A DNA stretch of 33,639 nt, from positions 1 to 33,639 of the forward strand of contig JAFWFL010000081.1 of assembly GCA_017515595.1 (NCBI GenBank), in the 5' to 3' direction. This document shows, in pieces, positions 1-6,051 of this stretch. The stretch's first letter is position 1. The number at the start of each line of letters is the position of its first letter. The notes beneath the pieces were generated by a model. It did not search any database. It saw nothing but the letters and a program-made list of their open reading frames with translations, and was not told where the DNA came from. Source of the stretch: Coriobacteriales bacterium. Its GTDB lineage: Bacteria > Actinomycetota > Coriobacteriia > Coriobacteriales > UMGS124. The position numbers and the translations under genes were made by a program.

Positions 1-46
1 AGCTTCCTGATAAAAAGAACGCAGGAACCGACCCCTGTTCTAAACC

Positions 47-109
47 ACACAGATCCCCCGTCCCTCTGTGTTATTCAAATATTAAAGACGGGGGACGGTG
101 GTTTGACAT
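47..109. repeat. Intergenic hairpin repeat, GGGACGG family
   Basis: Two overlapping inverted repeats are visible: a 7-bp pair ACACAGA (47-53) with TCTGTGT (65-71), and an 8-bp pair CCCCCGTC (55-62) with GACGGGGG (88-95). The second arm runs into the 18-mer GGGACGGTGGTTTGACAT (92-109), which recurs exactly at 33597-33614 and in variant form near 3703 and 5464. No gene is visible in 1-160. It is best read as a member of a dispersed palindromic repeat family; no function is assigned. Confidence 0.6.
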
Positions 110-162
110 ATGGTCAAAAATGTGTACTTTGTAAGGATGCGCATATTTGTTAGGGTCTGTGC

Positions 163-191
163 TTGATATTGGGAGGGGAGATGGCTATTAT
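163..191 (+). promoter_or_regulatory. Promoter for tRNA-Leu
   Basis: A -35 box TTGATA (163-168) and a -10 box TATTAT (186-191) are separated by 17 nt. The predicted start lies about 10 nt before the tRNA. Spacing and position fit a housekeeping sigma-70 type promoter. Confidence 0.65.
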
Positions 192-208
192 TCTCTCTCG
201 CTTTGCAA

Positions 209-295
209 GTCGGAGTGGCGGAATTGGCAGACGCGCTAGCTTGAGGTGCTAGTGACCGAACGGTTATGCGGGTTCAAGTCCCGCCTCCGACACCA
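209..295 (+). tRNA. tRNA-Leu (anticodon GAG)
   Basis: The acceptor stem GTCGGAG (209-215) pairs with CTCCGAC (285-291), followed by discriminator A and an encoded CCA (293-295). The anticodon stem CTAGC/GCTAG encloses the loop TTGAGGT with anticodon GAG at 243-245. A long class II variable arm (around 253-268) and a GGTTCAAGTCC T-arm complete it. The anticodon, discriminator A and long variable arm all fit leucine. Confidence 0.97.
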
Positions 296-307
296 TTAAG
301 CATCCTG

Positions 308-330
308 AGAGCCCCGCAAGGGGCTCTTTT
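308..330 (+). terminator. Rho-independent terminator after tRNA-Leu
   Basis: AGAGCCCC (308-315), a GCAA loop and GGGGCTCT (320-327) form an 8-bp stem running into T residues. It separates the tRNA from the phosphatase gene that starts 27 nt downstream. Confidence 0.85.
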
Positions 331-356
331 CGTAAACGGACATCGGGAGGCGTGCT

Positions 357-2156
357 ATGGAGCGTGAGCAAAACAAAGAGCTTCTCCGTGAGAATCAGGC
401 TTTATGGTCAAGGCTTGACGGTGTTCTTTCAATTATCTCAAACCACTCGTATACTGATGAGGGTTTTGACGCATTTACCTCAGGTATCGTGAATATCCTC
501 GAGCAAGCGCTCGAAGCCCAGGCAACGGCCCTTTATACCGTCGAAGAATTTGGCTTCAGAGCTCACGGTACCTCTCAGGGTTGCAAAGACCTATGTCTTG
601 ACGCGGAGTTTATCTCGACCGGTTCAGGTATTCTCACGCAGGCTCTGCGAAGCCGTAAAACACTCCAGTTACAAAAAGTCGAAACAGAAAAAGACGGCTC
701 GGTTGTTTTGGTTGAAGCCGCATCGCAAATACGTGCACGTGTAAGGTCGCCGTTTGCTTTCCAGTTTGAGACCATATATTGTGCTCCGGTTTTCTCTTAT
801 GACCGTGTAGTGGCAATTATCTTGGTTGGCTGGGTGCAGGAGCACCATAATGATTATGATGATGTGCGTATACTTGAGACCCTGGCCGGATACCTCTCGG
901 TTGAACTCGTTGCTATGGTGACGCAGATTGAGCAAACAAGGTCACACAAGCTGTCAAAAGCCCGGAATGAGATTATTCAGACGCTTCAAGGCAGATCAAA
1001 CATAGATGAGCGTGCAGCATGCGATATCATTCGCGCCTCGGCTCAGGTGGTGCCGCTTCATGCACTTTTGCTTGAAGCTAAGGCTTTTGATTCAAACATG
1101 AACATTATCATGTTTGAAGAAAACCTTGAGCACGAGCACCTTATTGAATGTTCTTATTCTGCCAAAGAGATTATCCCTGAAGGTAAGAATATAGAAGAGC
1201 TCGACGAGAAGCATCCCTTTGCCCTCTGGCTTGGGCGCCATACAGACCTCTCTCGCGGTTTTGCAATTCTCCTTGACGATGGCGATGATACGCATCCCAT
1301 ACGTATATTTATCGCATACCGAGCCTTGGGTGAGCGTCCGTTTGACGAGAAGGAACGCAATTTCTTCTCGGCATTAGGGCTTTCTGTTAAGGAACATCTT
1401 ACGCAGGAGCGAGAGCATGCAAGCGATGCCAAGATCGCTCTTGCACTCCAGGCCGGTTTGCGTAACAACCTTCCTGATACTAAGAATATGACCTGCTCGT
1501 CGCTTTATATCTCGGCAACGGCTTCTGCGGTTGTAGGCGGAGACTTCTTTGACCTTTATGAGCTTGATGAGAACCATGTTGTCATTGTAATGGGCGACGT
1601 CTCGGGCAAAGGAGTAGAAGCTGCAGCTATGGCATCGCTCGTAAAAACGGCGGTGGCAGCGTATGCTTGGGAAAATCTTGATCCTGCCTCAATGATCACT
1701 TCTCTCAATAAGCTCTTCTTGAACTTCTCGAGGCTTGAGACTTTTGCGAGTATGGTGGTCGTTTCCTTTGATCTTATCCACCACCAGGCTATTTATTGCT
1801 CTGCGGGACATCCGCCGGCGATGATCATCCATAAGCACGGAGGCTCTCCGTCAACGCTCGAGCTTCTTACTGTGCAGTCGCCCATTGTGGGAGCGTTCGA
1901 AGACCTTGAGTATCATAATGGTGGCTTTACCTTCGCTAAAGATGACATAGTTTATCTTTATACCGACGGCACAACAGAAGCCAGATCTCGCGAAGGCGAC
2001 TTCTTTGGCGAGGACCTCCTGCGCGAGTCTCTCCTCAAAGCTTCATCAAAAGACGTAAAGATCATCCCCCAGATTATCCTCTCCGAGATCCAACAATTCT
2101 CCGGCTACGACCTCCACGACGACATAGCCATGGTAGCCGCCAGAATCAATGTTTAA
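357..2156 (+). CDS. GAF-containing PP2C/SpoIIE-type serine phosphatase (RsbU-like)
   Basis: This 599-residue protein probably dephosphorylates an anti-sigma-factor antagonist in a partner-switching pathway. A short N-terminal coiled stretch (1-25) precedes a GAF-like sensor region (about 35-190) and a second, poorly conserved sensor-like region (about 205-350). The SpoIIE/PP2C catalytic domain fills about 370-599. Metal-binding signatures are visible as GGDFFD (394-399) and GDVSGKG (413-419), with a late YLYTDGTTEA motif. The ATG is preceded by GGGAGG (345-350), which supports the start. The next gene on the same strand carries the STAS and kinase domains expected of its partners. The GAF ligand is unknown. 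There are no membrane segments, so it should be cytoplasmic. Confidence 0.88.
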   Translation: MEREQNKELLRENQALWSRLDGVLSIISNHSYTDEGFDAFTSGIVNILEQALEAQATALYTVEEFGFRAHGTSQGCKDLCLDAEFISTGSGILTQALRSRKTLQLQKVETEKDGSVVLVEAASQIRARVRSPFAFQFETIYCAPVFSYDRVVAIILVGWVQEHHNDYDDVRILETLAGYLSVELVAMVTQIEQTRSHKLSKARNEIIQTLQGRSNIDERAACDIIRASAQVVPLHALLLEAKAFDSNMNIIMFEENLEHEHLIECSYSAKEIIPEGKNIEELDEKHPFALWLGRHTDLSRGFAILLDDGDDTHPIRIFIAYRALGERPFDEKERNFFSALGLSVKEHLTQEREHASDAKIALALQAGLRNNLPDTKNMTCSSLYISATASAVVGGDFFDLYELDENHVVIVMGDVSGKGVEAAAMASLVKTAVAAYAWENLDPASMITSLNKLFLNFSRLETFASMVVVSFDLIHHQAIYCSAGHPPAMIIHKHGGSPSTLELLTVQSPIVGAFEDLEYHNGGFTFAKDDIVYLYTDGTTEARSREGDFFGEDLLRESLLKASSKDVKIIPQIILSEIQQFSGYDLHDDIAMVAARINV

Positions 2157-2584
2157 AAATAGGTACCTTCTACCAAAGGATTAGATAACCCAAGGTGCCG
2201 GATGGGGTGTGTTTTTAGCCTTCCTCTTTACTGTGACAGGAGATAGGTCGGTGTCTAATTTTTGGGTGTAACTGGTGCCTGTCCCCAGTTACACCAGGGC
2301 AGATGAAGCAGAAGTGTCGTAACTTGTTTTAGTATTCCCCTTAAGAAGGTGGCCCGCAGGGCCGGATTTGGTGTTAAAACGTCCCATACAGATACAACAA
2401 TCTTTTACACCTCATCAGTCGTCTCCGGTGATACTACCCCTTATGGCTGAGTCTTTGCTGCGCTTATGGCTAATAATTGCGCAGTTTATCTAAGAACAAA
2501 TTCTTTTGTGTTTGCGCCTCCAAAGAATGGGGAAAGAATAACCCTACAGTTATGCTCTATTGTCATTCAAAGGGGGTGGGGAGC
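2157..2584. other. Gap with a short hairpin, no convincing gene
   Basis: This 428-nt stretch separates the phosphatase from the anti-sigma gene. It holds a perfect 11-bp inverted repeat, GGTGTAACTGG (2265-2275) with CCAGTTACACC (2285-2295) around a 9-nt loop, and a small GGCCC-GCA-GGGCC hairpin (2351-2363). Neither has a T-run, so they are not ordinary terminators. An open frame reaches upstream to 2477, but that part is Cys-rich, lacks a Shine-Dalgarno site and matches no domain. Confidence 0.5.
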
Positions 2585-3346
2585 TTGTTTGGGGGAGAGA
2601 ATTCCAGAGTTATTTCTTTGGTGGGCGATATTACCTGGCAAACGGCTCCCCGCTTAAAAGAGCGCCTGACGCTGCTTATTAACCAAGGCAACACCTCATT
2701 GGTTCTCAACATGGCAAGCGTTGATTACGTAGATTCAAGCGGGCTTGCCCTTCTCATTAGCATTAAGCGCCTCATAAGCAAGCATGACGGCAGCATGCTT
2801 CTCATTAATGCGTCAGACTCACTCATTCGGTTACTTCATCAGGCTCGTCTTATTGAGCTTATACCTACGGTTGGGAAAAGCGCCCTTTGCAACAAGATCG
2901 CCTCAGTCCCTGCCCATGAATCTCCCTCAATCATTAGATCATCAACAGTTTCATACGGTCCGTCCGGCATGGCAAAAACTCGTGATGAGGTTGCCGAGCT
3001 TTTTGTTTCTCTCGGCCTGCCCAGAAATACTACCTATGACCTGGTGCTCGCATTAGGAGAAGCCCTCGGCAATGCCTTTGACCACGGCGGGGGAGACACG
3101 GTCCCCGAGAGCGTGACCGTAACCGTCTCGGTATACAGCGACCGCATTGTCATGGAGGTAAGCGACTGCGGCTGCGGCTGCAGCTACCACATGGGCGACG
3201 AGCTCCCCGAGCCCACCGAGACCCGAGGCCGCGGAATCCGCCTCATGCTCATGCTCACAGACTCCGTAGAAATAGAGCCCAAACAATCCGGCCAAGGCAC
3301 CTGCGTCCGTCTCGTAAAAATGCTCGACTGCAGACAAATAGTTTAG
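2585..3346 (+). CDS. Fused STAS anti-sigma antagonist and HATPase_c anti-sigma kinase
   Basis: The 254-residue protein joins two usually separate partners of a sigma-factor switch. The N-terminal half (about 5-105) is a STAS domain with the signature VDYVDSSGLA; one serine of D50-S51-S52-G53 is the expected phosphorylation site. The C-terminal half (about 120-250) is an RsbW/SpoIIAB-like GHKL kinase: N-box E159, N163 and H167, a G1-like VSDCGCG at about 192-198, and RGRGIRL at about 214-220. I chose the TTG at 2585 because AAGGGGGTG (2570-2578) gives correct Shine-Dalgarno spacing and the STAS fold starts right after it. An ATG at 2552 is possible but lacks such a site. The upstream phosphatase would supply dephosphorylation. 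No sigma factor is present in the window. Confidence 0.85.
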   Translation: MFGGENSRVISLVGDITWQTAPRLKERLTLLINQGNTSLVLNMASVDYVDSSGLALLISIKRLISKHDGSMLLINASDSLIRLLHQARLIELIPTVGKSALCNKIASVPAHESPSIIRSSTVSYGPSGMAKTRDEVAELFVSLGLPRNTTYDLVLALGEALGNAFDHGGGDTVPESVTVTVSVYSDRIVMEVSDCGCGCSYHMGDELPEPTETRGRGIRLMLMLTDSVEIEPKQSGQGTCVRLVKMLDCRQIV

Positions 3347-3376
3347 CAATCCAGGAAACCCCGCGATTAAAAAACC

Positions 3377-3607
3377 TTTGCGCAAAAGACAGGCCCTTTT
3401 TTGACCACAAATTTTGAATGTGTGACCACAAAAAGCTAAAACCAAGCATAAAACTCTATAGCCGAGAAACACTCAAAAAGCGTTAGGCTGTTTACCTGCG
3501 AGTTCTTCTCGGCAAAATGTTTACATTTCTCAATATTGCTTTGAGGAAGCGTCGATTGGCCACACATTCAAAATTTGTGGACAAAACTGAGCTCAGATTT
3601 TGCGCAA
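3377..3607. repeat. 231-bp imperfect palindromic element, copy 1
   Basis: The element is bounded by TTTGCGCAAA-type ends. The left arm GACCACAAATTTTGAATGTG (from 3403) is inverted at 3558-3580. A central 53-nt core (3461-3513) is closed by GCCGAGAA and TTCTCGGC. It aligns with copy 2 at 18165-18395 at a constant offset of 14788 with no gap, although the spacer 3514-3557 is unrelated in sequence. It lies between the end of the anti-sigma gene (plus) and tRNA-Gly (minus). No plausible protein is encoded. It could be a MITE-like element or a structured transcript. Confidence 0.75.
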
Positions 3608-3625
3608 CCATTTAAAAGTAACAGA

Positions 3626-3722
3626 GGGACCGTGGTTTTACATGGATTAACAGATGGAAGGTGGTTGACTGTTTACTGTGTGACTGGGCACATAGGAAAC
3701 AGTCAAACCACCGTCCATCTGT
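3626..3722. repeat. Hairpin repeat, GGGACGG family
   Basis: A near-perfect inverted repeat of about 25 bp has arms 3650-3674 and 3697-3722. The right arm read on the minus strand contains GGACGGTGGTTTGA. A related direct motif, GGGACCGTGGTTTTACATGG, lies just upstream (3626-3645). It sits between the 231-bp element and the terminator of tRNA-Gly. Confidence 0.7.
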
Positions 3723-3742
3723 CATAATTCGGTAGATAAAAA

Positions 3743-3767
3743 CAAAAAAAGCCGCTTGGAGGCGGCT
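3743..3767 (-). terminator. Terminator after minus-strand tRNA-Gly
   Basis: On the minus strand AGCCGC and GCGGCT form a 6-bp stem around CTCCAA, followed by a run of seven T. It lies 12 nt past the tRNA 3' end. Confidence 0.85.
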
Positions 3768-3778
3768 GAAAGATTCAA

Positions 3779-3854
3779 TGGAGCGGACAACGGGGCTCGA
3801 ACCCGCGACCCCAACCTTGGCAAGGTTGTGCTCTACCAACTGAGCCATGTCCGC
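3779..3854 (-). tRNA. tRNA-Gly (anticodon GCC), copy 1
   Basis: The minus strand begins GCGGACA and ends TGTCCGC-T-CCA. The anticodon stem CAACC/GGTTG encloses TTGCCAA, giving anticodon GCC. The T-arm GGTTCGAGCCC is standard and CCA is encoded. The 76 nt are identical to the plus-strand copy at 5748-5823. Confidence 0.97.
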
Positions 3855-3921
3855 GTTGCGATGTATAAATTTAGCTGAATCCAATTTTGTATGCAAGTCA
3901 AAATTTAAAATCATCAAAATC

Positions 3922-3957
3922 TGCACATGTGCAAAGGCCCTATGGAATAGCTATATT
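3922..3957 (+). promoter_or_regulatory. Putative promoter with overlapping palindromic operator
   Basis: A perfect 12-bp palindrome TGCACATGTGCA (3922-3933) overlaps a weak -35 (GTGCAA, 3929-3934). It is followed at 17 nt by the -10 TATATT (3952-3957). The start would lie about 65 nt before the membrane-protein gene at 4032. A dimeric regulator binding here is inference. Confidence 0.4.
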
Positions 3958-4031
3958 ATATTCATAGTTGTTCCACATGCACATAATAAGATATGCAGCC
4001 GTCAAATTACCGAGAGTGAGAAGGAGAAAGC

Positions 4032-5042
4032 ATGAGCGTTATTCTTATACTTCTCATTTTGGTAGTTGCGGTAGGCGTTGTCCTAGCAAAAGTAATCAGC
4101 TACTTCATTAACCGCTCTAAAAAGACCCATGAGGCTTACCGAGATCAGATTTCTCCCGACACCATAGAAGCCGAGAAATCCGCGTTAGCCCGTCTCAACG
4201 AATTCTCGGATGATCTCAAAGACCGTTCAAAAGACCTTTTTGGCCGTTTCTTTAAAACAAACACTGATGACACGTATCAATACATAGATGAGGCTTTAAG
4301 AACAGCAAAATCAGCCCAGCGCGCAGTTTATAAAGAAGAGCGCGCAGCCGAGAAAGCCGAGCATCGTGAAAAGCGCGATGCCTACCTTGACTCCTTAAAA
4401 CATGTTACCTTCTTCCAGATACTTATTATTTTTACCGTCTCAAGTATAGGCGGACTTATTATCGAGACATTTTGGGTCCGTTTTGATATGGGCATTTGGC
4501 AAAGCAGATACGGCATGGTTTGGGGCCCCTTCTCACCGCTTTACGGCCTTGGTTCAATATTCTTAACTCTCATCCTCTGGAAGATTCGCAAGCAACCGGC
4601 TTGGATCATATTCCTTTGCTCAATGGCAATAGGTACCCTGCTTGAGCAACTGACGGGTATGCTCATAGACGGTCTTATGAACGCAACCTCCTGGTCGTAT
4701 GCGAGCTACCCTGATGCCATTACCGAGTATGTGTCTGTTCGTATGAGTATTATATGGGGACTTTTGGGAACCGTATGGTGCTGCTATCTTATGCCGGAAA
4801 TTATTTACCGCATTGGAGATACGCCAAATAAGCCTGTATATACCTTGTTTATCGTGCTCTTTACCATATATTTAACACTTGATGGTGTAACAACCATTGC
4901 CGTGGGTATGCGCAAAGCAGCCCGTGATGCGGGGATACCTCCGCAAAATATAGTAGATGAATACTTTGATTATCGCTATAATGATGAGTTTATGGAAAAC
5001 CGTTTCCAGAACCTCCAGTACGAGGCATCGTCCGAAGAATAA
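4032..5042 (+). CDS. Putative ABC-transporter-type integral membrane protein (PF06541-like)
   Basis: The 336-residue protein has an N-terminal membrane helix (about 3-25), a charged Lys/Glu/Ala-rich cytoplasmic stretch (about 30-125) and five or so membrane helices from about 127 onward. The segment with FWVRFDMGIWQSRYG followed by VWGPFSPLYGLGS resembles the CmpB-like 'putative ABC-transporter type IV' family. That family name is historical and no ATPase partner is seen nearby. AGAAGGAGAAAG sits directly before the ATG. It is followed after 15 nt by an unknown gene and probably forms a two-gene operon with it. Substrate and function are unknown. Confidence 0.7.
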   Translation: MSVILILLILVVAVGVVLAKVISYFINRSKKTHEAYRDQISPDTIEAEKSALARLNEFSDDLKDRSKDLFGRFFKTNTDDTYQYIDEALRTAKSAQRAVYKEERAAEKAEHREKRDAYLDSLKHVTFFQILIIFTVSSIGGLIIETFWVRFDMGIWQSRYGMVWGPFSPLYGLGSIFLTLILWKIRKQPAWIIFLCSMAIGTLLEQLTGMLIDGLMNATSWSYASYPDAITEYVSVRMSIIWGLLGTVWCCYLMPEIIYRIGDTPNKPVYTLFIVLFTIYLTLDGVTTIAVGMRKAARDAGIPPQNIVDEYFDYRYNDEFMENRFQNLQYEASSEE

Positions 5043-5057
5043 AGGAGTTGCGTTTTT

Positions 5058-5453
5058 GTGTCGGAGCCGGATACTACCAACCTGTTTGAGCCACTCGATG
5101 CAGATGATGTTATTCAGATGCACGGGGCTGACTGGATTATCAGAAAGCGCTGCTCTGTTTGTATTGAAGCAATAACAGACCCCGCCGGAACAGACGTTAA
5201 TTCAGAGAATTGGCGCAGCAATTATGAAGGTGCGGTTGGAGATGCAATTTTTGCAAGCCGCATAGAAGCGCAAGGGGAGCGCTGGGTAGTACAGGTACGC
5301 CATCTCATGTACATAAACAGCACCGGCCAAACCGTAACCACAAACGATCTTCTCAGAACATCATCAGGTATTCTCGAACAAGACGGAGAAAACCTCATTT
5401 TCACAAGCCGCCGCACCCGCTACATCTTTAAAGAGCTCATCTCAGAAGATTAG
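5058..5453 (+). CDS. Uncharacterised acidic protein
   Basis: I do not recognise this 131-residue protein. It starts at GTG, 10 nt after GGAG (5044-5047) that overlaps the end of the membrane-protein gene, so the two are probably co-transcribed. It is soluble, acidic and rich in beta-type segments (for example RWVVQVRHLMYINSTGQ), with two cysteines in RKRCSVCIEA (about 29-38). There is no signal peptide or membrane segment. The 37-bp hairpin at 5454-5537 begins immediately after its stop codon. Confidence 0.65.
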   Translation: MSEPDTTNLFEPLDADDVIQMHGADWIIRKRCSVCIEAITDPAGTDVNSENWRSNYEGAVGDAIFASRIEAQGERWVVQVRHLMYINSTGQTVTTNDLLRTSSGILEQDGENLIFTSRRTRYIFKELISED

Positions 5454-5537
5454 TGTACCAATAGGGACGGAGGTTTTTGACACAGGGAGATAGGGTGGTG
5501 TCTCCCTGTGTCAAAAACCTCCGTCCCTATTGGCACA
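5454..5537. repeat. 37-bp-arm hairpin, GGGACGG family
   Basis: The left arm 5454-5490 and right arm 5501-5537 are complementary at 36 of 37 positions around a 10-nt loop TAGGGTGGTG. The arms contain GGGACGGAGGTTTTTGACAC. It starts right after the stop of the unknown gene and could act as a 3' barrier to RNA decay, but it lacks a terminator T-run. Confidence 0.8.
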
Positions 5538-5596
5538 TTCCTCCCTCCGTTCTCCAGATATAAGATGTGTGGGGTATATGAACTGAAGAATTGTCT

Positions 5597-5624
5597 TTGC
5601 AATATCGGAGAATTGAGTTATAGT
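5597..5624 (+). promoter_or_regulatory. Promoter of the Val-Gly-Cys tRNA operon
   Basis: A -35 TTGCAA (5597-5602) and a -10 TATAGT (5619-5624) are spaced by 16 nt, about 35 nt before tRNA-Val. No other promoter is evident between the three tRNAs. Confidence 0.55.
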
Positions 5625-5658
5625 TATCTACCGCTGATTGCAGCTTTGAAAAGTGAAT

Positions 5659-5733
5659 GGGCGTTTAGCTCAGGGGGAGAGCGCTTCCCTGACACGGAAG
5701 AGGTCACAAGTTCAAATCTTGTAACGCCCACCA
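5659..5733 (+). tRNA. tRNA-Val (anticodon GAC)
   Basis: The acceptor stem GGGCGTT (5659-5665) pairs with AACGCCC (5723-5729), followed by A and CCA. The anticodon arm CTTCC-CTGACAC-GGAAG gives anticodon GAC. It is first in a three-tRNA operon. Confidence 0.97.
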
Positions 5734-5747
5734 TTTTTTATTGTTGT

Positions 5748-5823
5748 GCGGACATGGCTCAGTTGGTAGAGCACAACCTTGCCAAGGTTGGGGTCGCGGG
5801 TTCGAGCCCCGTTGTCCGCTCCA
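5748..5823 (+). tRNA. tRNA-Gly (anticodon GCC), copy 2
   Basis: The 76 nt are identical to the minus-strand copy at 3779-3854: acceptor GCGGACA/TGTCCGC, discriminator T, encoded CCA, anticodon GCC in the loop TTGCCAA. It lies 14 nt after tRNA-Val. Confidence 0.97.
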
Positions 5824-5858
5824 TGCTTATCTTAGGCATAAAGATGCCTTGTAGATAA

Positions 5859-5932
5859 GGCGACGTGGCCAAGTGGTAAGGCAGAAGCCTGCAAAGCTTT
5901 TACCCCCAGTTCGAATCTGGGCGTCGCCTCCA
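5859..5932 (+). tRNA. tRNA-Cys (anticodon GCA)
   Basis: The acceptor stem GGCGACG (5859-5865) pairs with CGTCGCC (5922-5928), with discriminator U73 (a cysteine identity element) and encoded CCA (5930-5932). The anticodon loop TGCAAAG carries GCA. It is last in the tRNA operon. Confidence 0.96.
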
Positions 5933-5943
5933 TTTGTTTATAG

Positions 5944-5966
5944 CCGTCCGCAAGGGCGGTTTTTTT
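5944..5966 (+). terminator. Terminator of the tRNA operon
   Basis: CCGTCC (5944-5949), loop GCAA and GGGCGG (5954-5959) form a 6-bp stem including one G-T pair, followed by seven T. Confidence 0.85.
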
Positions 5967-6051
5967 GTTTTAAACAATTTGACCGTTTGCAGGTTTGTTC
6001 GTTTGGGTATCAAATCAGGATACTTTCTTTCTACAAGGAGTTTGAACAGGT

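Noticed and set aside
2477-2584. An upstream extension of the STAS/kinase gene
   Set aside because: The extra 36 residues have no domain match and no Shine-Dalgarno site; the TTG at 2585 has both correct spacing and domain fit.
3377-3607. A CRISPR-like or insertion-sequence reading of the 231-bp repeat
   Set aside because: There are no regular short direct repeats with spacers, no cas genes, no transposase and no convincing target duplication.
3612-3926. A minus-strand open frame across tRNA-Gly and the hairpin
   Set aside because: It translates the tRNA gene and its terminator, so it cannot be a real protein gene.
5508-5858. A plus-strand open frame across tRNA-Val and tRNA-Gly
   Set aside because: It reads through two tRNA genes and part of a hairpin repeat; no ribosome site.
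3779-5932. tRNA genes as phage or island attachment sites
   Set aside because: The repeated tRNA is complete rather than a 3' fragment, the copies are inverted, and no integrase or phage gene lies between or beside them.
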